Below, in pieces: positions 34,974 through 44,395 of a DNA stretch of 64,000 nt (positions within the stretch are counted from its first letter, which is position 1; every line of letters begins with the position of its first letter). The notes below the pieces were generated by a model, which saw only the letters and a list, made by a program, of their open reading frames with translations, did not search any database and was not told the DNA's origin. This stretch comes from SAR86 cluster bacterium AG-390-O18. GTDB taxonomy: Bacteria > Pseudomonadota > Gammaproteobacteria > Magnimaribacterales > AG-339-G14. Both the position numbers and the translations under genes were made by a program. The DNA is taken from the NCBI GenBank assembly GCA_003279605.1, contig QCHF01000001.1, forward strand, positions 538,075-602,074. The letters run 5' to 3'.

Positions 34974-36152
34974 TCAAGAAATGTCTTCGAAAGTGATGCC
35001 TGCTTTCATTAATCTGCTAATTAAAGGATCACCCAACCCCACTGCCGAAGTTAATACTCCACCAAATTCATCACCAAATGGTAAATCATCTGAAAAAGCA
35101 AGAGTTAAAGCGGATTCACAAACCATTTTTGAAGTTGATTTATAACCTGGATCTCCGGAACCAAAAATTTCAAAACGTTTTTCATTACCGTCCTGAAGCT
35201 TTGCTACAAACAAACCCTTAAACCAACCATTATCTCTGGTTTCTTTATCTGGCCCCTCTCCAGGTTTGGGCAAAAAAGGTCTGACAAGACGTCTTAAAGG
35301 AGTAGCAATCACTAGAAAAGCTGACATAAGAACAAAAGTAGTTATTCGAGCTGCGGCCTTAGATGGATAGCTTCCTAATTCTTTAAAAGTAAAATCTTTG
35401 CCATAGGATTTTTGATTTAAATCAAATAGAGCTGCACTTCTTCTGACAACTCTTGTATTTGCAAAGGCCATTAAACCCATTCCTGAAAAATCATCAGTAC
35501 CAGGAATAGGCTTTACAGAAAAGTTATCTGAACTATTATTTCTTTGTGTCTCTGACACAGTATCTTTGGGATTTAATAAAAATGGATCTCTCATTTCTTT
35601 GGGTAAAGGCCCCATGGTAAACATAGTTTCTGTAGTTCCTCCACTCGCTCCTCCTTTTGCCGAATGGTAAACCGTTACATGAGAGACCGGCTGTTTAGAT
35701 CTTGTAACTGAAAAATAAACACCCAAATCAGAGGGAATGGAATCGTAGCCGCAAGAAGGAATAATTCTTGTGCCATCTAATGCTGCTTTTTCATGAAATC
35801 TATCTATCAAACCTTTTACCCAGTGATTTTCTCCAGTGATATCTGTGTAGTGAGTTTTGTACTCTACACAGGCTTCTACAACTTTCGTACTATATTTTGC
35901 AAAAGGGCCTGCAGCGGAAACCACAACCTTTGTTTTTTTTACAAAACTCTTAATAGCTTCGTAATCTTCTGAATTAGCAACATAGATATCACAGTTTAAA
36001 TTTAGTTCTTCAGATAAGGTTTTTAATTTTTCTTCGTTCCTGCCTGCTATTGCCCAAGATAAGTCAGGATAATTTGTATTAAAGTATTCAGCGCATAATC
36101 TCCCAGTGAATCCTGTCGCGCCATATAAAACTACTTGATATTCCCTAGTCAT
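34974..36152 (-). CDS. saccharopine dehydrogenase-like (trans-acting enoyl reductase-type) protein
   Basis: A 392-residue NAD(P)-binding protein whose N-terminus MTREYQVVLYGATGFTG forms the GATGFTG nucleotide motif, followed by the SAAGPFAKYSTKVVEACVEY and TDITGENHWV segments typical of the saccharopine-dehydrogenase-like family. Bacterial members include Mycobacterium trans-acting enoyl reductases for lipid synthesis, and many are of unknown function. A hydrophobic stretch near 270 (ITTFVLMSAFLVIA) suggests membrane contact. The start is ATG 36152, since GGAGG lies five bases upstream; an upstream in-frame TTG is less likely. The terminator at 34830 could end its transcript. Confidence 0.82.
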   Translation of the reverse strand: MTREYQVVLYGATGFTGRLCAEYFNTNYPDLSWAIAGRNEEKLKTLSEELNLNCDIYVANSEDYEAIKSFVKKTKVVVSAAGPFAKYSTKVVEACVEYKTHYTDITGENHWVKGLIDRFHEKAALDGTRIIPSCGYDSIPSDLGVYFSVTRSKQPVSHVTVYHSAKGGASGGTTETMFTMGPLPKEMRDPFLLNPKDTVSETQRNNSSDNFSVKPIPGTDDFSGMGLMAFANTRVVRRSAALFDLNQKSYGKDFTFKELGSYPSKAAARITTFVLMSAFLVIATPLRRLVRPFLPKPGEGPDKETRDNGWFKGLFVAKLQDGNEKRFEIFGSGDPGYKSTSKMVCESALTLAFSDDLPFGDEFGGVLTSAVGLGDPLISRLMKAGITFEDIS

Positions 36153-36226
36153 TATAACCTCCAATATTATTAGATATATTAACCCAATAAAATTTTCAGA
36201 AAAAAATATATTGAGTCATGAGTAAT

Positions 36227-36259
36227 AAAAAAACCAGGCATTTTTTTGCCTGGTTTTTT
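36227..36259 (-). terminator. intrinsic terminator after the outer-membrane barrel gene
   Basis: AAAAAACCAGGCA at 36228-36240 pairs with TGCCTGGTTTTTT at 36247-36259 around a loop of six Ts. The stem is 7 bp of GC-rich sequence plus A/T flanks, so it would work in both directions. It lies 15 bp after the stop of the barrel gene. Confidence 0.8.
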
Positions 36260-36273
36260 AATACTTAAGAATT

Positions 36274-36867
36274 TTAAAATTTAACGGTTGGGCCAAATCC
36301 AAAGTAAGTAACGCCATCAGCAAAGCCTGCATTTAAACCGAAATTCCAGTTGCTATCAGCTAATGGAAAACTTACAGATCCGCCTATTTGTTCACAATTA
36401 TCATCACAATCATCAAGATTTACAGATAATGCGACATTATAATTTATTCCTTCTGTGCTCATCCTTGTATAACCAGCAACAAAATAATATGAGGATGTAT
36501 CAAATAAAGAACTCACATCATACCCGTCTGCAGTATAGGAAAGACTTGTAATAGCTCCTCCTATCCTGAAAGCTCCTTCGTTAAGGTCTCCAAATGCATA
36601 TGCAACTTGTCCCATAAGAGTATCTATATCAAAATCATAAGTTGATGCTCCAATAGATAGATCAGTAGTTTCTAAGTCATAAGAAACTGCATAAAAAACA
36701 TTAGAATCAGTATATCCTTGAAAATTGACATAAGCAGCAGCTGAATTTCCCTTAAGATATGAAGTGTCATATTCTAAAGATCCTACTCCAAAGTTGAGTT
36801 CCATGTAACTATAAGAGCTTAAAGATAAAACGCTTAAAGAAACAAATGATAATAATTTTTTTAACAT
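36274..36867 (-). CDS. outer-membrane beta-barrel protein
   Basis: A 197-residue exported protein with a signal peptide MLKKLLSFVSLSVLSLSSYSY. The mature part alternates short polar/aromatic strands (AYVNFQGYTDSNVFYAVSYDL, YFVAGYTRMSTEGINYNVALS) and ends in Phe (FGFGPTVKF), the C-terminal signal for BAM insertion. The size suggests an 8-10 strand barrel such as OmpW/OmpX-like or porin-family proteins. The Asp/Cys-rich DDCDDNCEQ loop is unusual and may be surface exposed. Start at ATG 36867, with AAGGAGG ahead of it; an in-frame start at 36897 lacks such support. Role unknown. Confidence 0.75.
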   Translation of the reverse strand: MLKKLLSFVSLSVLSLSSYSYMELNFGVGSLEYDTSYLKGNSAAAYVNFQGYTDSNVFYAVSYDLETTDLSIGASTYDFDIDTLMGQVAYAFGDLNEGAFRIGGAITSLSYTADGYDVSSLFDTSSYYFVAGYTRMSTEGINYNVALSVNLDDCDDNCEQIGGSVSFPLADSNWNFGLNAGFADGVTYFGFGPTVKF

Positions 36868-36999
36868 AAAAAGCCTCCTTAAATTAATCACAGGCATTAT
36901 TTTAAATTAACTTTGTTTATTACTATTTTTTTAAAAAAAACTAAATAATAAAATAATAAAAAAATCAATAGTTTTTAAGATTTTTTTAAGTTAAAAAAA

Positions 37000-37076
37000 T
37001 GGTCGGGGTGGCGGGATTTGAACCCACGACCACTTGACCCCCAGTCAAGTGCGCTACCAGGCTGCGCTACACCCCG
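37000..37076 (-). tRNA. tRNA-Pro (anticodon GGG)
   Basis: On the minus strand the RNA starts CGGGGTG and ends CACCCCG-A-CCA, giving a 7 bp acceptor stem and an encoded CCA. The D-arm has AGCGCAGCCTGGTAGCGC. The anticodon stem CTTGA/TCAAG holds the loop CTGGGGG, so the anticodon is GGG (decoding CCC/CCU). The T-arm is GTGGGTTCAAATCCCGC. It is 77 nt long. The 5' end abuts the merR stop codon with no gap, and the CCA is followed by a run of seven Ts. Confidence 0.95.
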
Positions 37077-37397
37077 TTAATTTTTTAATATTTTAAGAAC
37101 CTCTTTAAGAGATTCTATTATTTCTACATCAAGCTCTAAAGAAAGGTTTCCTTCTTCTAAGACTTTTTTAATTGCCTTAACGTTAAAGCCTCTCTCGGAG
37201 AGTTCTTTTATTTTTAAAAAAGTAATCAAGTCCGATTTCTGAAACATTCTTCTATTGGAAATTCTTTTTACAAAAAAATATTTTTTAAATGCTTTTTCCC
37301 AATATCTCAAAATATGATCTTTTACAGCTAAAATTTCACTAGCCTCTCCCATCGTAAAGTATTTTTGATCAGGCAAGCTGGCTAGGTCTATTTCCAA
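37077..37397 (-). CDS. MerR-family transcriptional regulator (small)
   Basis: A 106-residue DNA-binding protein with an N-terminal winged [28 protein letters not shown], then [39 protein letters not shown] for the wing and coiled coil. It lacks any effector domain, as is usual for MerR-like proteins next to ihfA in gammaproteobacteria. It follows ihfA by 2 bp and precedes tRNA-Pro with no gap. The target genes are unknown. Confidence 0.9.
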   Translation of the reverse strand: MEIDLASLPDQKYFTMGEASEILAVKDHILRYWEKAFKKYFFVKRISNRRMFQKSDLITFLKIKELSERGFNVKAIKKVLEEGNLSLELDVEIIESLKEVLKILKN

Positions 37398-37399
37398 TT

Positions 37400-37675
37400 T
37401 TACAAAGACTCTCTAAGTTTTTTTGACGCTCTAAAAGAAACAACATTTCTGTCGGAAATTTTATATGGCTCTCCTGTTTTTGGATTTCTTCCGGGTCTGC
37501 TTTTCTTATGCTTAACAACAAAATTTCCAAGCTTTGGAATTTTTATTTCTTCCCCTTTTTCTAAGCCTTTACTAATTTCTTCGAAATAAGCATTAACTAT
37601 TTTTAAACAGTCTTTTTTTGGAAGGCCTAATTGCTCCCTTAACAAATTGACAATATTTGCTTTGGTTAAAGTCAT
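37400..37675 (-). CDS. ihfA: integration host factor subunit alpha
   Basis: A 91-residue nucleoid protein that pairs with IhfB to bend DNA. The dimer core MTLTKANIVNLLREQLGLPKK, the beta-arm with RPGRNPKTGEPY and the C-terminal VVSFRASKKLRESL are standard. It begins at the base after the pheT stop and is followed by merR, the usual pheT-ihfA-merR order. IhfB would have to be encoded outside the window. Confidence 0.95.
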   Translation of the reverse strand: MTLTKANIVNLLREQLGLPKKDCLKIVNAYFEEISKGLEKGEEIKIPKLGNFVVKHKKSRPGRNPKTGEPYKISDRNVVSFRASKKLRESL

Positions 37676-39694
37676 TTATCTTAAAATTGCTCCAAGTTTT
37701 TTCTGCATTCCAGAAATAATAAGATTAGCTTCTTTATTGATCTCTTCTTCAGATAAAGTTTTTTTGTTTGAGCCCCATGAGACTCTAAAGGCGATACTTT
37801 TTTTACCATCAGAGATATTTTTTCCATCATAGACATCAAAAATTTTTGAACCAATCAAAAAATCATTTGAAGAAGAAAAGATGCAATTTTTTATTTGCTC
37901 ATAAGTAATTAAATTATCTATTTCAAAAGAAAAATCTCTCTGAGATATAGGATAAATTGAAGGTGCAATTAATTTTCCTAAGTCATTTCTTGGTAGCGAC
38001 TCAACTTTGATTTCGAAATAATAGAAAGCTTTATTTAGTCCAAGTAACTTTAAAAACCTTGGGTTGATGCTACCCACTGAGCCAATGGGCTTGTTCCTAA
38101 AACAAATGTCTGCAGATGCATAAGGATGCAGCAAATAATTTTGAGACTTTTTCCAAGATATCTTTTCTATTCTAAATTCTTCAAAGAAATCTTCCAAAAT
38201 CCCTTTTAAATAAAAAAAGTCATAATTTTGATTAGTATTCCAGTTTTTAAACTTTTCATCATCGTAAATTAACCCAGCAAGATTTAAGTCTTCCATAGGG
38301 CCAACTTTTGAAAAAGATTTGCCTATTTCAAAAATATTTAAGAAATTTTGTCCTCTATTAATATTAAATTCTAAATTTGAAGCTAAACTTGGAAGCAAAG
38401 AAGTTCTTAAAGTACTCAAAGAGTTATTAAGAGGATTTTTTAATGAAATACTTTTATTTTCTATACCCAAATTTTCTAAAGCCTGTCTATCAAGAAAAGA
38501 ATAATTTATGACTTCATTGAATCCTTTGTTTGTCATAAAAGTTTTAATCTGATTGATAAAATCATAATCTGATTTTTCATAATGCTGAGATATAGGATCG
38601 TTTTTAATTTGAGGCAAATTATCATAACCAACTATTCTTGCCACTTCTTCAATTAAGTCCTCTTTAATTGATAAATCGAAACGATGACTAGGCACTTCAA
38701 AAGTTAAATTATTTTTATTTCTTTTGATCAGTTTGATTTCAAGTCTATTTAAAATAGATACAATTGTATTTTCCTTTAGATCGGTACCAAGTTTCTGATT
38801 TACATCTTCTAGAGAAATGCTAATTAGCTTTTTCTTAGGAAAATACTTATTTTTTGTTGTTTCTATTTTAGAAATATCTGCTTGAAAAATTTCTTTGATA
38901 ATCAAGATAACCTCTTTTAGGGTATCTTCATGAAGATTAAAATCAACACCTCTTTCGAATCTTTGCGAAGCATCAGTCTGAAACCCATATCTTCTTGCTT
39001 TGCCTTTGATAGTACTCGGATCAAAAAAAGCTGACTCGATTAGAAAATTTCGTGTTTTTTTTGAGACTGAGTGATTTATGCCTCCTGAGATTCCTGCAAA
39101 AGCTATAGGTGCTTTTTTATCAGCTATAACTAGGCAATCTTTAGTAAGTTTAAGATTCTTTTCACCTAATATTTTTATTTTTTCTTTTGATTTAGCAAAT
39201 CTAACTTCAATATCTCCTTCAATTTTATCTTGGTCAAAAACGTGCATTGGCTGACCACTTTCTATCATTACAAAATTTACAATGTCTACCAGGGGATGGA
39301 TGGATTGGATACCAGCTACTTTTAAAGTCTTTTTTATATATTCTGGAAACTTCTTTTTTGATTTTAAATTTGAAATAGAAACGGCAGAGTAAGCTGAACA
39401 TCCATCTCTCGCTAATAATTTAATTTTCTTATTAAATTTAGTTTTCCCTTTGAAAGAGGCTTGTACTGCAGAAGAAAATTTCTTATCTTTGAATGCACAA
39501 TAATCTCTCGCCAAACCCTTTATAGAAAAACAATCTCCTCTGTTTGGAGTTAGATCAAAATCAATTATCTTATCTCCACGAAAAGACTTTATCTCATCAA
39601 CTTCTATACCTATTAACGTAAGATCGTCGCAAAGACTTTCAATTTTAGGTTTAGCCTTAATAGCTTCAGTAATTCTTGAATATAAAACTTTCAT
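37676..39694 (-). CDS. pheT: phenylalanyl-tRNA synthetase beta subunit, lacking the N-terminal tRNA-binding OB domain
   Basis: A 672-residue subunit; bacterial PheT is normally about 790. It starts MKVLYSRITEAIKAKPKIES as expected, but right after DDLTLIGIEVDEI it goes to KIIDFDLTPNRGDCFS, skipping the EMAP/tRNA-binding OB fold of roughly 115 residues that follows in Escherichia coli (DIVCGAPN region). The B3/B4 editing block (SIHPLVDIVNFVMIESGQPMHVFD), B5, the catalytic-like core (DASQRFERGVD) and the anticodon-binding C-terminal domain are all present. It overlaps the pheS stop by 4 bp. No frameshift is seen, so the loss is clean; other tRNA contacts must suffice. Confidence 0.93.
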   Translation of the reverse strand: MKVLYSRITEAIKAKPKIESLCDDLTLIGIEVDEIKSFRGDKIIDFDLTPNRGDCFSIKGLARDYCAFKDKKFSSAVQASFKGKTKFNKKIKLLARDGCSAYSAVSISNLKSKKKFPEYIKKTLKVAGIQSIHPLVDIVNFVMIESGQPMHVFDQDKIEGDIEVRFAKSKEKIKILGEKNLKLTKDCLVIADKKAPIAFAGISGGINHSVSKKTRNFLIESAFFDPSTIKGKARRYGFQTDASQRFERGVDFNLHEDTLKEVILIIKEIFQADISKIETTKNKYFPKKKLISISLEDVNQKLGTDLKENTIVSILNRLEIKLIKRNKNNLTFEVPSHRFDLSIKEDLIEEVARIVGYDNLPQIKNDPISQHYEKSDYDFINQIKTFMTNKGFNEVINYSFLDRQALENLGIENKSISLKNPLNNSLSTLRTSLLPSLASNLEFNINRGQNFLNIFEIGKSFSKVGPMEDLNLAGLIYDDEKFKNWNTNQNYDFFYLKGILEDFFEEFRIEKISWKKSQNYLLHPYASADICFRNKPIGSVGSINPRFLKLLGLNKAFYYFEIKVESLPRNDLGKLIAPSIYPISQRDFSFEIDNLITYEQIKNCIFSSSNDFLIGSKIFDVYDGKNISDGKKSIAFRVSWGSNKKTLSEEEINKEANLIISGMQKKLGAILR

Positions 39695-40668
39695 TGAGAT
39701 AGAAATTTTAAATCATTTGAAAATAAAGAACGCATATCTTCTATTTCATATAAAAGTTTAGCCATTCTTTCAATCCCCATTCCAAAAGCAAAGCCAGAAA
39801 ATTTCTTTGAATCTAATCCAGCCATATCAATTACGTTGGGATGTACCAGGCCGCAACCCATGATTTCTAACCAATTATTAGATTTTTTATCCATAATATC
39901 CACTTCAGCAGAAGGTTCTGTGAAGGGAAAATAAGAAGGTCTAAACCTTACTTTGGTATCCGGCCCAAAAAAGAAATCTATGAAAGTCATAATTTCATTT
40001 TTGAGATGACCAAAATTAACATTTTCATTAATTACCAATCCTTCGACCTGATGAAACATTGGTGTATGTGTTTTGTCTGCATCACTTCGATATACTTTTC
40101 CTGGACAAATAATTTTTAGCGGCGCACCTCTCTTTTCAATAGATCTGATTTGAACAGGAGAGGTATGTGTTCTTAATAGATTTCCATTTTCTAAATAAAA
40201 AGTATCGTGCATATCTCGAGCAGGATGATCTTTAGGAATATTCAAAGCATCAAAATTGTAATAATCGCTTTCAATCTCAGGGCCGTCTTCAATCAAATAT
40301 CCTTTAGATGAAAAGAAATCTGCTATCTTTTTAGTAGTAATAGTCAAAGGATGAAGCTTCCCTTGAGATTTATATGAGCCTGGAAGGGTTACGTCAATTC
40401 TATCTTTTTCAAGAGATTCGTTGATAATCTGTAATTCAATTTTTTCTTGAGCAGAACCTAGAAAGCTTTCATAAAGACTTCTTAATTCGCCAATTTTTTT
40501 TCCAAAAGTTGGTCTTTCTTTTGAAGGTAAGTTTTTTATGTTTTTTGAAAGCTCAGTTATCTGCCCTTTTTTTCCAAGATACTTAACTTTGAGTTGATTT
40601 AACTCTTCTTGAGAGACTATTTTTTTAAAATCTTTTTTAAGATTTGCTTTTAAAGCATCTAAATCCAT
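39691..40668 (-). CDS. pheS: phenylalanyl-tRNA synthetase alpha subunit
   Basis: A 325-residue class II synthetase alpha chain. The N-terminal coiled coil (about 1-85) is followed by the catalytic domain: HPLTITTKKIADFFSSKG, DTFYLENGNLLRTHTSPVQIR (motif 2-like), PTFHQVEGL-like TPMFHQVEGLVIN, and a motif 3 GFAFGMGIERMAKLLY. Length is normal, so only the beta subunit is reduced. It starts 6 bp after rplT and its stop overlaps pheT by 4 bp. Confidence 0.96.
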   Translation of the reverse strand: MDLDALKANLKKDFKKIVSQEELNQLKVKYLGKKGQITELSKNIKNLPSKERPTFGKKIGELRSLYESFLGSAQEKIELQIINESLEKDRIDVTLPGSYKSQGKLHPLTITTKKIADFFSSKGYLIEDGPEIESDYYNFDALNIPKDHPARDMHDTFYLENGNLLRTHTSPVQIRSIEKRGAPLKIICPGKVYRSDADKTHTPMFHQVEGLVINENVNFGHLKNEIMTFIDFFFGPDTKVRFRPSYFPFTEPSAEVDIMDKKSNNWLEIMGCGLVHPNVIDMAGLDSKKFSGFAFGMGIERMAKLLYEIEDMRSLFSNDLKFLSQ

Positions 40669-40674
40669 GCTTCA

Positions 40675-41031
40675 TTATGCTGCATTTTCCTTAGCAAGAG
40701 ATACTAAATTTGAAAAAGCTTCACTATCTTCAGCAGCCAATTCAGCTAGAACACGTCTGTCCAAATCTATATTCATTTTCTTAAGAGCTGACATGAATTT
40801 ACTATAAGTTAAGCCATTTTCTCTTACCGCTGCATTGATTCTAATTATCCATAAAGACCTGAAATCTCTTTTTTTAACTCTTCTGTCTCTATAAGCATAT
40901 TGACCGGCTCTAGTCACTGCTTGTTTTGCAACCTTAAAAGTCCTACTCCTAGCTCCCCTGTAACCTTTAGCTAGTTTCAAAACTTTTTTATGTTTTCTTC
41001 GGGATTCAACTCCTCTTTTAACTCTAGCCAT
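40675..41031 (-). CDS. rplT: 50S ribosomal protein L20
   Basis: A 118-residue basic protein with the invariant start [29 protein letters not shown] and the [18 protein letters not shown] block that binds 23S rRNA. It overlaps the rpmI stop by one base (TAATG), so translation is coupled. L20 autoregulates rpmI-rplT in other gammaproteobacteria; I do not see the pseudoknot here. Confidence 0.97.
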   Translation of the reverse strand: MARVKRGVESRRKHKKVLKLAKGYRGARSRTFKVAKQAVTRAGQYAYRDRRVKKRDFRSLWIIRINAAVRENGLTYSKFMSALKKMNIDLDRRVLAELAAEDSEAFSNLVSLAKENAA

Positions 41032-41228
41032 TATGATCTCTCCCTAAACATTCTTTTTACCAGTTTTTCATCGCCATCAGCGAGGGAGGTTGTTCCTCTA
41101 AGTTGTCTTTTGGATTTAGTCGACATTTTGGTAAGGATATGTCTTTTATTAGCTTGCTTTCTTTTCAAACCTGCTCCAGTTTTTTTAAACCTTTTTGCGG
41201 CACCGCTGTGAACTTTAATCTTTGGCAT
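41031..41228 (-). CDS. rpmI: 50S ribosomal protein L35
   Basis: A 65-residue basic protein, [20 protein letters not shown] followed by [24 protein letters not shown], standard for L35. It follows infC by 7 bp and overlaps rplT by one base. Length and sequence are normal. Confidence 0.97.
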   Translation of the reverse strand: MPKIKVHSGAAKRFKKTGAGLKRKQANKRHILTKMSTKSKRQLRGTTSLADGDEKLVKRMFRERS

Positions 41229-41235
41229 GAGTTTT

Positions 41236-41778
41236 CTACTTAGTTTTGGATGGGGATAATAACATAACTAATTGCCTTCCTTCAGATAAAGGTTCTTGCT
41301 CTACCGAACATCGACCATCAAGGTCCTCTTCCACCCTTTTGAGAAGATCAAAGCCAATGTTTTTGTGAGCCATTTCTCTTCCTCTAAATCTCATAGTTAT
41401 TTTTGCTTTATCTCCTTCATCTAAAAATTTAATAATTTTTTTAAGTTTTATTTGATAATCGTTTTCTTCAGTTCCTGGTCTAAATTTGACTTCTTTTACT
41501 TGTGTTTTCTTTTGTTTCTTCTTAGAAGCAGATTTTTGTTTTTTCTTATCAAATAAATGTTTCCCATAATTCATAAGTTTACAAACAGGTGTATTCTTAT
41601 CATCGTTAAGTTGAACTAAATCTAAGTTCTCTTTAGAAGCAATACTTAGGGCATCATCTAAACTTTTGATGCCTAATTGTTCTCCAGAATTTGAAATTAA
41701 CCTAACTTTAGCCGCTTTAATAAACTTATTTATAGGTTGTTTATTTTCTTTTTTGTAATTTCTTTTTGCTAAAGCCAT
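41236..41778 (-). CDS. infC: translation initiation factor IF-3
   Basis: A 180-residue factor that keeps 30S subunits free and checks start codons. The N-domain has [21 protein letters not shown] and [17 protein letters not shown]; the C-domain has [20 protein letters not shown] and [14 protein letters not shown]. The first codon here is ATG at 41778, with no good ribosome site. Many bacteria use the non-canonical AUU for autoregulation, so the true start could be a later non-standard codon. It follows thrS by 41 bp. Confidence 0.93.
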   Translation of the reverse strand: MALAKRNYKKENKQPINKFIKAAKVRLISNSGEQLGIKSLDDALSIASKENLDLVQLNDDKNTPVCKLMNYGKHLFDKKKQKSASKKKQKKTQVKEVKFRPGTEENDYQIKLKKIIKFLDEGDKAKITMRFRGREMAHKNIGFDLLKRVEEDLDGRCSVEQEPLSEGRQLVMLLSPSKTK

Positions 41779-41819
41779 ATCTATTTAGCTAAAAAAGAAA
41801 AAAATCTTTTATGTACCAA

Positions 41820-43748
41820 TCAAACCTCCTTAGATTCAATTTTATTAATTAAAATTTCACTAAATGCATCTAACGAAATTGAACCCAAATCAGATCCTTT
41901 TCTGTCTCTAATTGCCAATGTAGATGATTCTATTTCCTTATCTCCTAAAACTATGATGTAAGGAACTTTTTGCATAGAGTGGTGGCGGATTTTATAAGCG
42001 ATTTTCTCATTCCTCAAGTCTGAATTTACTCTAAATCCCTTATTTTTAAGAATATCGGTAATTTCTTTAGTTTTTTCAGCATGTTTTTCCGATATGTTTA
42101 TTGCAACAGCCTGAATTGGTGCTAACCATAAGGGAAACTCTCCGGCATATTGCTCGATGAGTATTCCTATAAATCTTTCAAAAGAACCTAAAAAGGCTCG
42201 ATGCAACATTACCGGAACATGTCTTTCACCATCTGTTCCAACATAAGAGGCATCTAATCTTTCCGGCATATTAAAATCTGCTTGTAATGTACCGCACTGC
42301 CACTCTCTATTTAGAGAATCGGTAAGAACAAAATCTATTTTTGGGCCATAAAACGCACCATCTCCTTCTGCAATTTCATAAGATATACCTTGTTTGTTTA
42401 TAGCAGCTTCTAAGGCTTTTTCTGCTTTATCCCAAATCTCATCAGCTCCTACTCGTTGTTCAGGTCTTGTTGACAACTTTATATCAAGCTTATCAAAACC
42501 TAATTCTTTGTATATTTCTGAAAGAATATTTATAAAAGATCCAGCCTCTTCTTCAATTTGGTCTTCAGAACAAAAGATGTGGCCATCGTCTTGAGTCATT
42601 TGTCTTACTCTCATCAAGCCATGCAAAGTACCTGAAGGTTCATACCTATGACAAGAACCAAATTCTGAATACCTTATAGGTAAGTCTCTGTAGGATTTTA
42701 AACCCTGATTGTAAACTTGGACATGACAAGGACAGCTCATTGGCTTTAAAGCATTTACTCTTTTTTCATTGGCATGCTCCTCATCAATTTCAGTTATGTA
42801 CATATTTTCTCGGTATTTATCCCAATGGCCAGATTTTTCCCAAAGCTTTCGATCTACAACCTCAGGAGTTTTAATTTCTTCGTATCCTGAAATTCTCAGC
42901 TTCTCTCTTATATAATCTTCTAATATCCTAAAAATAGTCCAGCCTTTTGGATGCCAAAAAACCATTCCAGGAGCTTCTTCTTGAAAGTGAAATAAGTCAT
43001 ATTTTTGACCTAATTTTCTGTGATCTCTTTTTGAAGCTTCCTCTAAATTAGAAATATATTGCTTTAATTCTTTATCTGTATTCCATGCAGTTCCATATAT
43101 TCTTTGAAGCATTTTTCCTTTTGAATCTCCTCGCCAATATGCTCCAGAAACATTTAACAATTTAAAACTTTTTAAATGTCTCATTGAAGTTACATGAGGA
43201 CCCTTGCACATATCAATGTATTCTTCGTGATAATAAAGAGCAATAATTTCATCTTCAGGAATATCATCAATGATTTTGAGCTTGTATTCTTCTTTTCTAT
43301 CTTTAAAAACTTTTATTGCTTCTTTTCTGGAAACTATTTTTTTTATAACTTTGTACTCTTTTGAGGCAAGCTCTTTCATTCTTTCTTCTATGTTTTGTAA
43401 GTCTTCTTCAGTTAATTTTTTTGTAAAATCAATATCGTAATAGAAACCATCCTCAATAACTGGACCTATAGCCATCTTCGCTTCTGGATAAATTTGTTTA
43501 AGAGCATGGCCAAATAAATGAGCACAGGAATGCCTAATGATTTCTAATCCTTCTTGATCAGAATTTCTTATGATCTCTAAAGAGCAATCTTTTTCCAAAA
43601 GATCTGAACCATCTTTCAATACACCATCTACTTTTCCAGCAACAGTAGCTTTAAGAAGACCTTTACCAATATCGGCAGCAACGTCTTCAATTGAAATTGA
43701 AGAGTCAAAATATTTTTTTGTGTTATCTGGAAGTGTAATAGTGACCAT
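41820..43748 (-). CDS. thrS: threonyl-tRNA synthetase
   Basis: A 642-residue class II synthetase with all usual domains: N-terminal TGS ([24 protein letters not shown]), the editing domain with [13 protein letters not shown] and [12 protein letters not shown], the catalytic core ([42 protein letters not shown]) and the anticodon-binding domain ([19 protein letters not shown]). It is the first gene of the translation block. A TATAAT on its leftward strand sits 32 bp ahead of the ATG, so its promoter is between it and pdxH. Confidence 0.97.
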   Translation of the reverse strand: MVTITLPDNTKKYFDSSISIEDVAADIGKGLLKATVAGKVDGVLKDGSDLLEKDCSLEIIRNSDQEGLEIIRHSCAHLFGHALKQIYPEAKMAIGPVIEDGFYYDIDFTKKLTEEDLQNIEERMKELASKEYKVIKKIVSRKEAIKVFKDRKEEYKLKIIDDIPEDEIIALYYHEEYIDMCKGPHVTSMRHLKSFKLLNVSGAYWRGDSKGKMLQRIYGTAWNTDKELKQYISNLEEASKRDHRKLGQKYDLFHFQEEAPGMVFWHPKGWTIFRILEDYIREKLRISGYEEIKTPEVVDRKLWEKSGHWDKYRENMYITEIDEEHANEKRVNALKPMSCPCHVQVYNQGLKSYRDLPIRYSEFGSCHRYEPSGTLHGLMRVRQMTQDDGHIFCSEDQIEEEAGSFINILSEIYKELGFDKLDIKLSTRPEQRVGADEIWDKAEKALEAAINKQGISYEIAEGDGAFYGPKIDFVLTDSLNREWQCGTLQADFNMPERLDASYVGTDGERHVPVMLHRAFLGSFERFIGILIEQYAGEFPLWLAPIQAVAINISEKHAEKTKEITDILKNKGFRVNSDLRNEKIAYKIRHHSMQKVPYIIVLGDKEIESSTLAIRDRKGSDLGSISLDAFSEILINKIESKEV

Positions 43749-43780
43749 AATTTTGACCTATACGAGGGGCCTAAAAACTC

Positions 43781-43786
43781 ATTATA
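43781..43786 (-). promoter_or_regulatory. -10 element of the thrS promoter
   Basis: A perfect TATAAT on the minus strand, 32 bp before the thrS start. The -35 region 17 bp further would be TTTTAT, a poor match that lies in the last codons of pdxH. It could thus be activator-dependent or weak. Confidence 0.45.
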
Positions 43787-43795
43787 ACTAAAATA

Positions 43796-44395
43796 TCAGG
43801 GTGATAAAAGATGGCTGCTCCATTTTTGACTATCTTCAAGTATGTACTTTAGTCTCTCATGAGTTCTGTTATCTTGCTCTTGCCAAAACTCTACTGCATT
43901 TGGAATTACAATGTATAAACCGCAATGATCTGGTCTTTTGATTGAAGATTTATCATTATGATCCAAGTAATTATCTATTTGCTTTGTTAAATCTTCATAT
44001 GATGGAATTATTGAACTTTGATTAGAAATGATTGCTGATACTCTAGATTTCAGAGGTCTTGAATTGAAATAATTATCAGAATCTTCTTTGGAAGCTTTTT
44101 CTATATGTCCTTCGACTCTAATTTGTTTTTTTAATTCTCGCCACCAAAAATTAACTGCTACTTTAGGATTCAACTTGATTTCTTTGCCTTTGCGGCTATT
44201 ATAATTTGTATAAAAGACTAGCCCCTCATCTGATATTTTTTTTAAAAGAACCATTCTTGAACTGGGCTGATTGGATTGATCTACAGATGCAATATTCATA
44301 GCATTCCAATCAACTAGATTTGAAGATTCAGCTTCTTCAAGAGTTTTTAATATCTCGATGAATGGTTCTTGAGAAATTTTACCTTTCTCAATCAC
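43796..44395 (-). CDS. pdxH: pyridoxamine 5'-phosphate oxidase
   Basis: A 199-residue FMN enzyme that makes pyridoxal 5'-phosphate. Signature segments are SSRMVLLKKISDEGLVFYTNYNSRKG (FMN/substrate), AVNFWWRELKKQIRVEG, PDHCGLYIVIPNAVEFWQ and the C-terminal RTHERLKYILEDSQKW with the substrate-binding Arg. The start is a GTG that directly abuts the stop of the DoxX gene. PLP is needed by four aminotransferases in the window. Confidence 0.93.
   Translation of the reverse strand: MIEKGKISQEPFIEILKTLEEAESSNLVDWNAMNIASVDQSNQPSSRMVLLKKISDEGLVFYTNYNSRKGKEIKLNPKVAVNFWWRELKKQIRVEGHIEKASKEDSDNYFNSRPLKSRVSAIISNQSSIIPSYEDLTKQIDNYLDHNDKSSIKRPDHCGLYIVIPNAVEFWQEQDNRTHERLKYILEDSQKWSSHLLSP

Noticed and set aside
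36868-36999. AT-rich stretch with short inverted repeats between the barrel gene and tRNA-Pro
   Set aside because: Runs of A and T produce many small matches; apart from a probable promoter I see no defined element.
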